NCBI GenBank assembly: GCA_001800515.1
Contig: MGVN01000051.1
Coordinates: 15,050-79,049, forward strand
DNA length: 64,000 bases
Origin: Elusimicrobia bacterium RIFOXYB2_FULL_49_7
Lineage (GTDB): Bacteria > Fibrobacterota > OXYB2-FULL-49-7
Reading direction: 5' to 3'
Position numbers and translations under genes: made by a program. Under the pieces are notes generated by a model that saw only the letters and a list, made by a program, of their open reading frames with translations, had not been told where the DNA came from and did no database searches. This document shows, one piece after another, positions 26,100 to 34,631 of the stretch. Positions within the stretch are counted from its first letter, which is position 1; each line of letters starts with the position of its first letter.

Positions 26100-26897
26100 A
26101 TGAAAAGCTTTCCTCCATTGTTTGAAGATTTGCTGAATGCAATTCCGCCAAGATTGTGGAATAATATCAGCTATTTGGCCTCTTTTTTTTCCATCGGAGA
26201 TATTGGTTCCCCCATCTCTTTCGACGGGGATCATGGTCTTTCGTTACGGGAAGTGGATCTCTTAACAATATCGGAAAACGAACGCCGGGAATTCCTTTCA
26301 TTCTGTTATCCGCAGGAGTTGAATGAGCGAAGTTTGGAAATCGAATATGATCGCGCCTATTGGCCCAACGCCTCAACTTTCATATTGCGGGATGAGACAA
26401 AGGAGATCGTGGGTTGCGCTCAATTCGTGGTGAAAAGACCGGGCCATAAACTGCCGGTGGAGTGGTCACGCATTGCTTCCGGGTACGAAGGAGAGGGAAA
26501 CTATTTTGCTATTGAGCAGGATGTGGGAGAAATGCTTTCTGCTGAAATCTACCGCCTTCGACGCTCATTCAACATCACCCCGGAGAAAGTCAACGTGTTG
26601 GTCACCATGCTGTTCAAGGCCATTTGGGCCAAAATTGTAGAGACCGGTACGGCCTATACCTATATCACCTGCGACGGCGATTCACGTGAGTTGCGAAACA
26701 TGTATCTGAAACGGCTTTATTTTCAGGAAGCAGGAAAAATGGTCCATTTCGGGAACCATGAAAAGAAATGGAACCTGCTCCGCAAAAATTGTCTGCTTCA
26801 CGAGGAACGTTTTGCTACATTGAGTAAACGTCATTTTCAAATGCAGACGTATTTCCGAACCGGCTTGAAACGGAAAAAATTGCGTATTGCAGCGTGA
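26100..26897 (+). CDS. GNAT-fold acyltransferase-like protein (possible N-acyl synthase)
   Basis: 265 residues, not firmly recognised. The middle (LEIEYDRAYWPNASTFILRD, then EIVGCAQFVVKRPG, VEWSRIASGY, AEIYRLRRSF and a late RLYFQEAGKMVHFG) has the strand-helix rhythm of GNAT proteins of the autoinducer-synthase/N-acyl-amino-acid-synthase type: residue-poor loops before a substrate strand, then an E-x-x-R segment. This assignment is inference from layout. The gene has a strong AAGGAG ribosome-binding site, its own palindrome upstream, and follows the kinase-regulator operon. It is convergent with the GH2 gene (10-nt gap). Confidence 0.5.
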   Translation: MKSFPPLFEDLLNAIPPRLWNNISYLASFFSIGDIGSPISFDGDHGLSLREVDLLTISENERREFLSFCYPQELNERSLEIEYDRAYWPNASTFILRDETKEIVGCAQFVVKRPGHKLPVEWSRIASGYEGEGNYFAIEQDVGEMLSAEIYRLRRSFNITPEKVNVLVTMLFKAIWAKIVETGTAYTYITCDGDSRELRNMYLKRLYFQEAGKMVHFGNHEKKWNLLRKNCLLHEERFATLSKRHFQMQTYFRTGLKRKKLRIAA

Positions 26898-26907
26898 TAC
26901 TGTATCA

Positions 26908-28677
26908 TTAAGATTTTTCCGGATTCCATTTATTTTTAATGAAATGGGCCGCCATTTTAGGTGTGCGGTCTCTTGTAAAAAGGCCTTTCCAGTTATTAAT
27001 AATGCGTCCTGTATGTTGTCCGACTCTGAAGTCAGCAAAATTCCAGATATGTGTTCCACAAATACAGGGAAATTGTTCGGAAACCCGGATTATTTCACTG
27101 ATCATTTTTACCTGATATTCTTCACTCCACATTAAATCATATTCACTATGAAGGCCGGGGAGCGCATCAGCGCCAAATTCTGATATTAAAATAGGCTTCT
27201 GAAATTTATCGCGATACTTTTTGATTCTTTTACTCAGTATTGTTTCTATTTCTTCAAAACGCCCGCAGTCTCCATACCAAGAAGGATAAGTGTTGAAACA
27301 AATCCAGTCAAAACAATGTGCCGCTTCCTCATCATCGGCTAAGCCGAAAATAACAAATGTCATCGGTCTTGAATGGTCAAGTGTTTTAGCATAGGTAATC
27401 ATTTCCTGGAAATAGAGAGCATCTGCCGCATTTTTTGTTTCGCATTCGTTGCCAAGGCTCCAGGACATGACACAGGGGTGGTTGTAATCACGCTCTATCA
27501 GTTCCCGGATGGCTTTTATATGGTTTTCCGCCATTATTTTTCTATCTGTAGGATTTTGTACACCAAGCATACTCAGGGTATTTGCGGCTGTTTCATCGAT
27601 TATCAGAAAACCCTCTCTATCCGCTTGAAACATGGCTTCTTCAGAGTAGGGATAATGCGATGTTCGATAAGAATTAGCGCCCAGCCATTTCATCAGTTTG
27701 GCGTCTTTAACCAAATAAGGCAAGTTCAGCCCTTTGCCCGCAACGGCAGTATCTTCGTGCTTTCCAAAACCACGAAAGAAAATCTTTTTTCCGTTTAAAA
27801 GAAAATCATATCCTTTTATTTCAATCTTACGAAAACCGTAAGGCATTCTATAAAGATCGCTGAACCCATTCTGATTAAAAATTCTGATCTCAATATCATA
27901 TAACATGGGTGTTTCATGTGACCAAAAAACCACTTTTTCCGCTTTAAATGAGAATTCCGCTTGTTCATTCTTAATTTCAAATGAAACATTCAAATTAAGG
28001 GCAGGTATGCAAAGTTCGCCTTTCTGGGCGGATCCGGATGTTTTTATTTGTACTTTACATACAGCGGAATTCTGAAAAAGCTCTTCGGTTGTAAGAAAAA
28101 GCTTTTCAAGACGTGAGGCGCCGGTGGCATAAATTCTGACGGGTCGTTGAATCCCCATATAGGGAAAAAAGTCATAATGAACGTCCGGATAATTCCCGGG
28201 ACGCCAGTTGGCGACTCCGCCTACAGAAGGATTTACTTTACCTTGAGGAATGGTGACGAGAGACAGTGGATTATCCACTAACACGGCTAAATGATTAAGG
28301 GCTCCTAAATTACATGTATTCCCGATTTCAAACTCAAATGGCGTATATCCCCCTTCATGGGTTCCCAGAAACCGGCCGTTAAGATAGACTTTAGCGGAAT
28401 AACTAACCGCATCAAAACGGAGAAAAATTCTTTTTGTTTTCCAAAAATCCGGAATGAAAAATGAACGAAAGTACCAGACCCAATCCATATTATTGTATTT
28501 CCAGCGTTCCAAAATCTGTTCGTTGATGGATCCGGGGACGGCTATTTCTTCACAATTTAAAGGCGGTGTATTAATGAAATCTTTTTCTAAACCGGTATGT
28601 TCCGGGTCAAAAAACAATTTCCAAAGCCCATCAAGCGGTTTTACTTCACGAGTGGAGCTTTCAAAAGGATATAACAT
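26908..28677 (-). CDS. Glycoside hydrolase family 2, beta-glucuronidase-like
   Basis: 589 residues: an N-terminal sugar-binding domain (PLDGLWKLFFDPEHTG, VYLNGRFLGTHEGGYTPFEF), an immunoglobulin-like domain (about 180-270), and a TIM barrel with the acid/base Glu in MSWSLGNECETKNA and the nucleophile Glu in ILISEFGADALPG. The FRGFGKHED and GANSYRTSHYPYSEE blocks point to beta-glucuronidase. There is no signal peptide, so a cytosolic enzyme acting on imported glucuronides is likely. The ATG overlaps the yidC stop by one base (TAATG), an unusual translational coupling to a housekeeping operon. Confidence 0.92.
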   Translation of the reverse strand: MLYPFESSTREVKPLDGLWKLFFDPEHTGLEKDFINTPPLNCEEIAVPGSINEQILERWKYNNMDWVWYFRSFFIPDFWKTKRIFLRFDAVSYSAKVYLNGRFLGTHEGGYTPFEFEIGNTCNLGALNHLAVLVDNPLSLVTIPQGKVNPSVGGVANWRPGNYPDVHYDFFPYMGIQRPVRIYATGASRLEKLFLTTEELFQNSAVCKVQIKTSGSAQKGELCIPALNLNVSFEIKNEQAEFSFKAEKVVFWSHETPMLYDIEIRIFNQNGFSDLYRMPYGFRKIEIKGYDFLLNGKKIFFRGFGKHEDTAVAGKGLNLPYLVKDAKLMKWLGANSYRTSHYPYSEEAMFQADREGFLIIDETAANTLSMLGVQNPTDRKIMAENHIKAIRELIERDYNHPCVMSWSLGNECETKNAADALYFQEMITYAKTLDHSRPMTFVIFGLADDEEAAHCFDWICFNTYPSWYGDCGRFEEIETILSKRIKKYRDKFQKPILISEFGADALPGLHSEYDLMWSEEYQVKMISEIIRVSEQFPCICGTHIWNFADFRVGQHTGRIINNWKGLFTRDRTPKMAAHFIKNKWNPEKS

Positions 28678-30452
28678 TACTTTCTTCCCATCTTTTTTAA
28701 CATTTCATTATAAGAGGGCTTTTTAAATAATGGTTTCTTTTTTTTAACGATCATTTTCGACAAATCCGGTTTATAAAGCACGTTTTGGAGAATGGTCACG
28801 ATATTACTTACCGCCCAATATAGAATTAAACCCGCCGGCATGGAATTAAACATAAAAAGCATAATGACAGGCATCATGTAGATCATGGCTTTTTGCTTGG
28901 GATCGGTCATGGTTTGCTTGCTCTGGAAATACATGCTTATTGCCATAATGATATTGAGTAAAGAAACATTATCTCCATAAAACCAAATCTTATATGGGAG
29001 ATGATAAAATATTTCCATGGAAGAAAGATCATCGATCCAAAGCATAAAAGGCGCACCGCGAAGTTCGATGGATTTGCGAAGTGTGACGAACAGGGCAATA
29101 AAGATCGGCATTTGCAAAAACATGGGCAGACAGCCGCCTGCACCGAGAGGATTCACGCCTTCTTCCCGGTAAAGAGACATCATCGCCTTATTCATGGCCA
29201 TTGGATCGCTCTTAAATTTTTCCTTTAATTCCGTTAATTTGGGTTGTAGCAACTTCATCCGGGCCATGGATTTAGTGCTCTTTAAGGTAAGAGGAAAAGT
29301 AACTATTTTGCTAAGTAGCGTAAGAAAAATGATGGCAATACCGTAATTGGGAATAAGAGAATAAAAATAGTTTAGAATGGAAAGCGTCAGGCCGCATAAA
29401 AGAGGAAACCAAACATCCGCTTTAAAAAACCAGGCGTATCCGTGGAAAAGTGTTTTTTCAAGCCGGATATCAAAGGAGCTTAGAATGGAATATTTATTGG
29501 GACAAAGAATAACACGATATTTTTCCTGTTTGTTTTCCAATTTCCCGTTGATTTCAAAGGCAAAATTCAATGTGTTATGGGAATAAACAGTATCTTTTCG
29601 TTTAAAAAATGTTGTTTTCGCGTCTTTCGGCTCATCAAAAACCAATGTGCCCATAAAATATTTGGATTTTAACGACACCCAGTGCGTAAAACCTTCCATT
29701 TCTTTTTCGTTGTCGTCCTTTTCAATAGGTTGATCCACCGCATCCCCGAAAAAAACATTGATGGGATTATCTGCCCAACTCGGATTAATGTCCTTTTCAC
29801 TTTCTTGAATACCCGCTTTCCACCCTAAGGTATAATTTTGACCGTTCAAGCCGACGGTGGTGATAGTGAGATCAAAGTCATATTTTTCCTTTCGGAACAA
29901 AAACGTTTTTATAACACTTGCACCTTTTTCATCATCATGAACGAAACGAATTATTGCGCTGTCTCGCAGAAGAATCGTATCCGGCAAATCACAGGCGAAA
30001 GGAAGATTATCAAAATTTTTCTCCCCCACCTTCAAATTCAAAAGACCCCCTGATTTGGGTGGGATAAGGTTGATGAGGGAGGAATCGGCATAATGATAAT
30101 CCCGCATGAACCATTCAACCGCCAAGGCGCCCTGGGTGGATAAGCGGCCAATAAAATGATCGCCTATGACCGTCACGATTCGTTGTGGTGTGGACAAACT
30201 GTCGGATACGTTGAAAATCGTGTCTGATACGGGCGTTACTTCCTTTTGGAAAGAAGACAGTTTTTTCTCTTTATCAATATCATGAAGATCTTGTTGGTTA
30301 AGATGAACGGTTTCCAGGGAATCGCGGATAAAATGTCTTCTTTCTTCTGACGGTTTTTCTCTTTTCAAAATGGAATAATTATAAAAATCACTGTTAAAAA
30401 AGAAAATGGCCGCAAAAAGCAGAATAAATGCACTGATGACATTTTTATTCAT
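28677..30452 (-). CDS. yidC: Membrane protein insertase YidC
   Basis: 591 residues. Inserts and folds inner-membrane proteins. An N-terminal membrane anchor is followed by a large periplasmic beta-sandwich domain (about 60-340, with TLGWKAGIQESEKDINPSWA), then five C-terminal helices with IPNYGIAIIFLTLLSKIVTF, MKLLQPKLTELKEKF, GVNPLGAGGCLPMFLQMPIF and a final PAGLILYWAVSNIVTILQN. This is the Gram-negative type. Upstream are yidD, rnpA and rpmH in the classical order. The downstream partners normally seen (jag, mnmE) are absent. Confidence 0.97.
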   Translation of the reverse strand: MNKNVISAFILLFAAIFFFNSDFYNYSILKREKPSEERRHFIRDSLETVHLNQQDLHDIDKEKKLSSFQKEVTPVSDTIFNVSDSLSTPQRIVTVIGDHFIGRLSTQGALAVEWFMRDYHYADSSLINLIPPKSGGLLNLKVGEKNFDNLPFACDLPDTILLRDSAIIRFVHDDEKGASVIKTFLFRKEKYDFDLTITTVGLNGQNYTLGWKAGIQESEKDINPSWADNPINVFFGDAVDQPIEKDDNEKEMEGFTHWVSLKSKYFMGTLVFDEPKDAKTTFFKRKDTVYSHNTLNFAFEINGKLENKQEKYRVILCPNKYSILSSFDIRLEKTLFHGYAWFFKADVWFPLLCGLTLSILNYFYSLIPNYGIAIIFLTLLSKIVTFPLTLKSTKSMARMKLLQPKLTELKEKFKSDPMAMNKAMMSLYREEGVNPLGAGGCLPMFLQMPIFIALFVTLRKSIELRGAPFMLWIDDLSSMEIFYHLPYKIWFYGDNVSLLNIIMAISMYFQSKQTMTDPKQKAMIYMMPVIMLFMFNSMPAGLILYWAVSNIVTILQNVLYKPDLSKMIVKKKKPLFKKPSYNEMLKKMGRK

Positions 30453-30463
30453 GGCTGTCCTTT

Positions 30464-30673
30464 CTATACAACGGGATCATATCCGCCCGAAGCAAACGGG
30501 TGGCATCGTAGTACCCGCTTAAAAGAGAGAAATATACCCTTCCAAGTCCCGTATCGTAAGACGGCTTCTTTTGCATATTCCGAACAGGTCGGCGAATAAA
30601 TGCAGGCACGCGGAAGAAATGGAGATAAAATTATTTTATAGGATCGAATTAAAAAAAGAATAATGGCTTTCAT
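30464..30673 (-). CDS. yidD: Membrane protein insertion efficiency factor YidD
   Basis: 69-residue YidD protein that assists YidC. Family block: LSPFLPRACIYSPTCSEYAK with conserved cysteines, then RCHPFASGGYDPV at the end. An N-terminal amphipathic helix (AIILFLIRSYKI) contacts the membrane. The ATG at 30673 shares its last base position with the end of rnpA, the usual arrangement. An upstream in-frame start would overlap rnpA more widely and adds non-family residues. Confidence 0.94.
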   Translation of the reverse strand: MKAIILFLIRSYKIILSPFLPRACIYSPTCSEYAKEAVLRYGTWKGIFLSFKRVLRCHPFASGGYDPVV

Positions 30674-30966
30674 CAAATTTTTCCGAAAAATTGAGTGATT
30701 TCTCCGACAAGTTGAGATTTGCACTGGTAATCAAATTTTTTGAGAGATGTAACATGTAAGATGGTTTCTGTCGGATGTTTTTTATACCTTTCTCGAAACA
30801 AAAGGCGAACACGCCGTTTTATATAATTCCTCATGACCGCAGTGGCATGTTTCCTTCTAAGATGGAAAAGCGGACGGTCAAAGGATATGGTCGCCGCAGG
30901 TTTCTTAAAAGAAAAAGACAAAAATTCAAAAAGACCCGTTTTCCGCTCAGAAGGGAGAGGACTCAA
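30673..30966 (-). CDS. rnpA: Ribonuclease P protein component
   Basis: 97 residues. Protein subunit of RNase P for 5' maturation of tRNA. The signature [17 protein letters not shown] matches the RnpA RNR-box, and the basic N-terminal half has a [16 protein letters not shown] strand. The only in-frame start is TTG at 30966, because a stop lies two codons upstream. The TTG overlaps the rpmH stop (TTGA), so translation is coupled to L34. Confidence 0.88.
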   Translation of the reverse strand: MSPLPSERKTGLFEFLSFSFKKPAATISFDRPLFHLRRKHATAVMRNYIKRRVRLLFRERYKKHPTETILHVTSLKKFDYQCKSQLVGEITQFFGKI

Positions 30967-31112
30967 CGATCAGAGACCGTCAGGCTCTTTCTGCCTTTTT
31001 TTCTTCTTCGTTGCAGGGTTTTTCTACCATGCTTTGATTTGAGGCGTTGACGAAAACCATGTTTCCGCTTTTTTTTGCGGTTTGATGTTCTGCAGAGGGT
31101 TTGCTGGCGCAT
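30963..31112 (-). CDS. rpmH: 50S ribosomal protein L34
   Basis: 49-residue basic protein read on the minus strand: it starts [20 protein letters not shown] and continues [20 protein letters not shown], ending RKSLTVSDR. The KHGFRxR and GRxxLxxRRxKGRxxL pattern is diagnostic for L34, although the usual N-terminal KRTYQPS is altered to [20 protein letters not shown] gives an ideal ribosome-binding site. It heads the rnpA-yidD-yidC operon and is divergent from dnaA (69-nt gap), a very conserved origin arrangement. Confidence 0.93.
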   Translation of the reverse strand: MRQQTLCRTSNRKKKRKHGFRQRLKSKHGRKTLQRRRKKGRKSLTVSDR

Positions 31113-31181
31113 AAATCTCCTTTAGGTATTAACAAAGAAGAGCAAAATAATATATTTTAGCTTTTCAAGTTAAGGGAATTC

Positions 31182-32495
31182 ATGAATTCTGAAAAGAATC
31201 TTTTTATCTGGAATCAGTGCCTGGAAGAATTGAAGAAGCGAATTCATCCTGAATCGTATAAAACTTGGTTTGAGCCGACCACTCTGATAACCTTAACAAA
31301 TACAGAAGCGGTTATACGGACCATCAAAGGGGACATTCATGCCGGTTTTTTAGAAGAAAGTTATGCCGGTTTAATTAAAGAAGTGTTGCAAAAAATAACC
31401 GGTCTTATTGTAACGCTTCAAATTAAGTCGGATCCTTCCACAAAAGAATCCGTTTCTCCGATCTTTTTTTCAGGTAGTGTCTTAAATAAAGAACATACAT
31501 TTGAAAATTTCATTGTTGGAAAAAGCAATGAATTTGCGCATTCAGCCGCCTTGGCCGTAGCGGAGTCGCCTGGGTTGACTAAGTTTAACCCATTATTTAT
31601 TTACGGAAAAAGCGGATTAGGTAAAACCCATCTGATACATGCTATAGGAAATTTTTCAAGCTTGAGATGGCCGGACAAAAACATAATTTATATCAGTTCA
31701 AGTCAATTTATAGAACAATATATAAAATCTATCGAAATAAAGAAAACAGACGCATTTAACGAATATTATAAAAAAGCTCATATTTTACTTATTGATGATA
31801 TCCAATTTTTGGCGGGAAAACAAGGAACACAAGAAACTTTTTTCCATATTTTCAATGTGTTGTTTTCGGAGAATAAGCAAATTGTTATCACAAGCGACAA
31901 GGTGCCAAGAGAATTGGATGGATTGGAAGATCGGTTGGTTTCACGTTTTCAAAGTGGCCTAACTGTTGATATACAACCACCGAATTTAGAAACAAAAATT
32001 GCCATAATAAATAAAAAGGCGGAAAATAGCAAAATAAATTTATCTGATGATGTAATAGAGTATATTGCTACAATTTCATCGTCCAATATTAGAGAAATGG
32101 AAGGGCACCTTCTTCGTTTATTAGCGCATTCATCTATATATAGGGTTGATATTGATTATGTCACTGCGGTTAATATTCTAAGTATAAAAATGGATGAAGG
32201 CAAAAAAAGAATATATGTAGAAGAGGTCATTGATGCTGTTGCTAAGATTTTTAATATTCAGCAAGAAAAGATAATAAAAGGGGGCAGAGAAAAAGATCTT
32301 GTTATTCCAAGACAAATCGCTATGTACTTATCACGAAAATTAACAGCATCGTCACTAAAATCAATAGGTAAAATTTTTACGAAAGATCATAGTACAATAA
32401 TACATGGTTCAAAAGCAGCAGAAAGAATGATTGACAATGATGAGATCGTGAAAAATATGGTTGATAAGGTATATAGAATATTATTAGATAAGTAA
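31182..32495 (+). CDS. dnaA: Chromosomal replication initiator DnaA
   Basis: 437 residues. AAA+ ATPase that opens oriC. Domain I (about 1-80, WNQCLEELKKRIHPESYKTW), a short linker, Walker A at 142-149 (GKSGLGKT), Walker B around 201-206 (ILLIDDIQFLAGKQGTQETF), the Arg-rich DGLEDRLVSRFQSGL box, and domain IV with the DNA-binding FTKDHSTIIHGSKAAERM. The length is normal. Codon use is much more AT-biased than in genes left of 28 kb. It is divergent from rpmH and followed by an AT-rich gap that may be oriC. Confidence 0.98.
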   Translation: MNSEKNLFIWNQCLEELKKRIHPESYKTWFEPTTLITLTNTEAVIRTIKGDIHAGFLEESYAGLIKEVLQKITGLIVTLQIKSDPSTKESVSPIFFSGSVLNKEHTFENFIVGKSNEFAHSAALAVAESPGLTKFNPLFIYGKSGLGKTHLIHAIGNFSSLRWPDKNIIYISSSQFIEQYIKSIEIKKTDAFNEYYKKAHILLIDDIQFLAGKQGTQETFFHIFNVLFSENKQIVITSDKVPRELDGLEDRLVSRFQSGLTVDIQPPNLETKIAIINKKAENSKINLSDDVIEYIATISSSNIREMEGHLLRLLAHSSIYRVDIDYVTAVNILSIKMDEGKKRIYVEEVIDAVAKIFNIQQEKIIKGGREKDLVIPRQIAMYLSRKLTASSLKSIGKIFTKDHSTIIHGSKAAERMIDNDEIVKNMVDKVYRILLDK

Positions 32496-32747
32496 TTTAA
32501 ACATGTTGTTTAAAACAAAATAGTTTAAAGGAATTAAAAATAGAAAAATAGTTTTTTTGTTGAATTTAGACTATATTTCATAAATAATATATGAGTTTTA
32601 CTGTATTTGTGAACACATAAAATATTCTTAAGTTATTGTTATTAAATATTTTGTATTGTTTTAAACAATTTACTCTTTTTTATTATGATTATTATTTTAT
32701 TAAATAATGTATAATAAAATAACAATGTACTGTTTATATTATAAAAA
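32496..32747. other. Candidate oriC region: AT-rich gap between dnaA and mnmG
   Basis: Very AT-rich non-coding gap. It contains TTTAAAC/GTTTAAA motifs, including a 13-mer TTGTTTAAAACAA (32506-32518) whose exact reverse complement TTGTTTTAAACAA occurs at 32656-32668, and a TGTG-AA-CACA palindrome (32608-32617). I see no consensus DnaA box (TTATCCACA). Position beside dnaA and parS supports an origin; the lack of clear boxes weakens it, and the rpmH-dnaA gap is an alternative. Confidence 0.5.
32506..32668. repeat. Inverted 13-nt repeat pair in the origin candidate
   Basis: TTGTTTAAAACAA at 32506-32518 and its exact reverse complement at 32656-32668, 150 nt apart. Each copy is itself nearly palindromic. 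The first copy sits just after dnaA within TTTAAAC-ATGTT-GTTTAAA. It could be a replication-protein site or simply AT-rich structure. Confidence 0.55.
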
Positions 32748-32761
32748 GTTTCACGTGAAAC
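32748..32761. promoter_or_regulatory. parS centromere site
   Basis: GTTTCACGTGAAAC is an exact match to the 14-nt core of the universal bacterial parS consensus that ParB binds as a CTP-dependent clamp. It ends one base before the mnmG start codon. parA and parB are 2.5-3.3 kb downstream, so it is a functional chromosomal centromere with high probability. Confidence 0.93.
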
Positions 32762-32762
32762 A

Positions 32763-34631
32763 ATGAAAAAATCAGATATCATCATTGTCGGTGCAGGTCA
32801 TGCAGGTTGTGAAGCATGCCATATTATTTCAAAATTTGGATTATCACTTATTTTAATTAATGGCAAGAAAGATATGTTTGGAAAGATGTCCTGTAATCCT
32901 GCTATTGGAGGTTTAGCCAAAGGTCATATTGTTCGTGAAATTGATGCATTGGGTGGTATTATGGCAAAATTTGCAGATAAAAACGGTATTCAATTTAGAA
33001 TGCTTAACAAAAGCAAGGGTGCTGCTGTTTGGGGACCAAGAGCTCAAATTGATAAAGAAAAATATATGCATGATATAACAAAATATATTTCAACATTACA
33101 AAATATTCTCATTTTTGAAGATTGGATATCTGAAGTAATATTAAAAGAAAATAAGGCAATAGGCGTTCGTTCTATTGCTGGAAATGAATATTATGCTTCA
33201 TCCATTATTCTTTGTTGTGGGACATTTTTAAATGGATTAATTCATATTGGTGAAAAAAAAGTTCCTGCTGGGAGAATAGGTGAAAAATGCGCGGTCTTTT
33301 TATCCGACCAACTTTCAAATCTTGGCATTACAAAATTACGTCTTAAAACAGGTACGCCTGCCAGAATAATAAAAGAAAGTGTTGAGTATAAATGCTTGTT
33401 TGAACAAAAAGGGGATTTTTACCCACAACCGTTTTCTTTTTCTACAAAAGAACTTTCAAATCAACAGGTTTCCTGTTTCCTAACTCACACCAATATGGAA
33501 ACACATAAAATAATAAAAGAAAATTTGCATCTTTCTCCAATGGGATCAGGCCTTATAAAAGCCACGGGTCCTCGCTATTGTCCATCTATTGAAACTAAAC
33601 TTATTAATTTTGCAGATAAAGAGTCTCATCAAATTTTCATTGAACCGGAAGGCCGAACACATCCGGATGTTTACTTAAATGGTCTTTCAAATTGTTTTCC
33701 AGAAGACATTCAACTTAAAATAGTACGTTCTATTAAAGGGCTTGAAAAAGCGGAGATTCATATTCCCGCATATGCCATAGAATATGACTGTTTTTCGCCG
33801 ATTCATTTAAAACAGACACTGGAATCAAAAATTATTTCTAATTTATATTTTGCAGGTCAAATTAATGGGACATCTGGATATGAAGAAGCCGCGGCTCAGG
33901 GTTTTATTGCTGCAATCAATGCGGGCCATAAAATCATGCGAAAAGAGCCTTTTATTTTAAAACGTTCCGAAGCCTATATTGGAGTTTTAATAGATGATTT
34001 AGTGACTAAAGGAACAGATGAACCATACCGCATGTTTACTTCAAGGGCAGAATTCCGGTTATTATTAAGACAGGATAATGCAGATGAGAGATTAATGAAA
34101 AAAGGATACAATTTAGGGCTTGTCGAGAAAGAGCAATTAGACGAAGCGGATGCAAAAATTAAAAAGATTCATCAAAGTGTAGAATTATTTAAAAAAACAC
34201 TTGTAAAAAAAGAAAAAGCAAATGAAATAATAATTAAAGTCAACATGCCTCCCACAGATGAAGGAACGCATCTCTATTCCTTACTGAAAAGACCTGAGAT
34301 TCATTTTGAACATTTACAGAAAAAAGAGCTTTTACCTGAGGAATTATCCCTTGAAGAATTATCCCGTATCGAAACTATTATTAAATATGAAGGCTATATT
34401 CAAAAACAAATTCTCCTTGTTCAGGAATTAGAAAAGCTTGAAAACATTCCTATTCCAAAAGATTATAATTACATGAACAATAATAATCTTTCCACCGAAG
34501 CCAGGCAGAAACTGACAAAGATTCGGCCAAACAATCTTGGACAAGCAGGCAGAATATCAGGGGTTAACCAGACGGATCTTCAGATATTGATGATAGAATT
34601 AAAAAAAAATGATTTGCGAAAAAGAGATTAA
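32763..34631 (+). CDS. mnmG: tRNA uridine-5-carboxymethylaminomethyl modification enzyme MnmG (GidA)
   Basis: 622-residue FAD protein that, with MnmE, modifies the wobble uridine of several tRNAs. FAD-binding GAGHAGCEACHI at the N-terminus, CNPAIGGLAKGHIVREIDALGG, LKTGTPARI, GLINGTSGYEEAAAQG-like block (QINGTSGYEEAAAQG) and the C-terminal SRAEFRLLLRQDNADERL and EGYIQKQ blocks. No Shine-Dalgarno is visible because the parS palindrome occupies that position. It overlaps rsmG by 23 nt. mnmE is not in the window. Confidence 0.98.
   Translation: MKKSDIIIVGAGHAGCEACHIISKFGLSLILINGKKDMFGKMSCNPAIGGLAKGHIVREIDALGGIMAKFADKNGIQFRMLNKSKGAAVWGPRAQIDKEKYMHDITKYISTLQNILIFEDWISEVILKENKAIGVRSIAGNEYYASSIILCCGTFLNGLIHIGEKKVPAGRIGEKCAVFLSDQLSNLGITKLRLKTGTPARIIKESVEYKCLFEQKGDFYPQPFSFSTKELSNQQVSCFLTHTNMETHKIIKENLHLSPMGSGLIKATGPRYCPSIETKLINFADKESHQIFIEPEGRTHPDVYLNGLSNCFPEDIQLKIVRSIKGLEKAEIHIPAYAIEYDCFSPIHLKQTLESKIISNLYFAGQINGTSGYEEAAAQGFIAAINAGHKIMRKEPFILKRSEAYIGVLIDDLVTKGTDEPYRMFTSRAEFRLLLRQDNADERLMKKGYNLGLVEKEQLDEADAKIKKIHQSVELFKKTLVKKEKANEIIIKVNMPPTDEGTHLYSLLKRPEIHFEHLQKKELLPEELSLEELSRIETIIKYEGYIQKQILLVQELEKLENIPIPKDYNYMNNNNLSTEARQKLTKIRPNNLGQAGRISGVNQTDLQILMIELKKNDLRKRD

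Noticed and set aside
26895..26907. TGATAC-T-GTATCA palindrome between convergent genes
   Set aside because: Only a five-base stem is possible with a real loop and there is no good T-run; not a convincing terminator.
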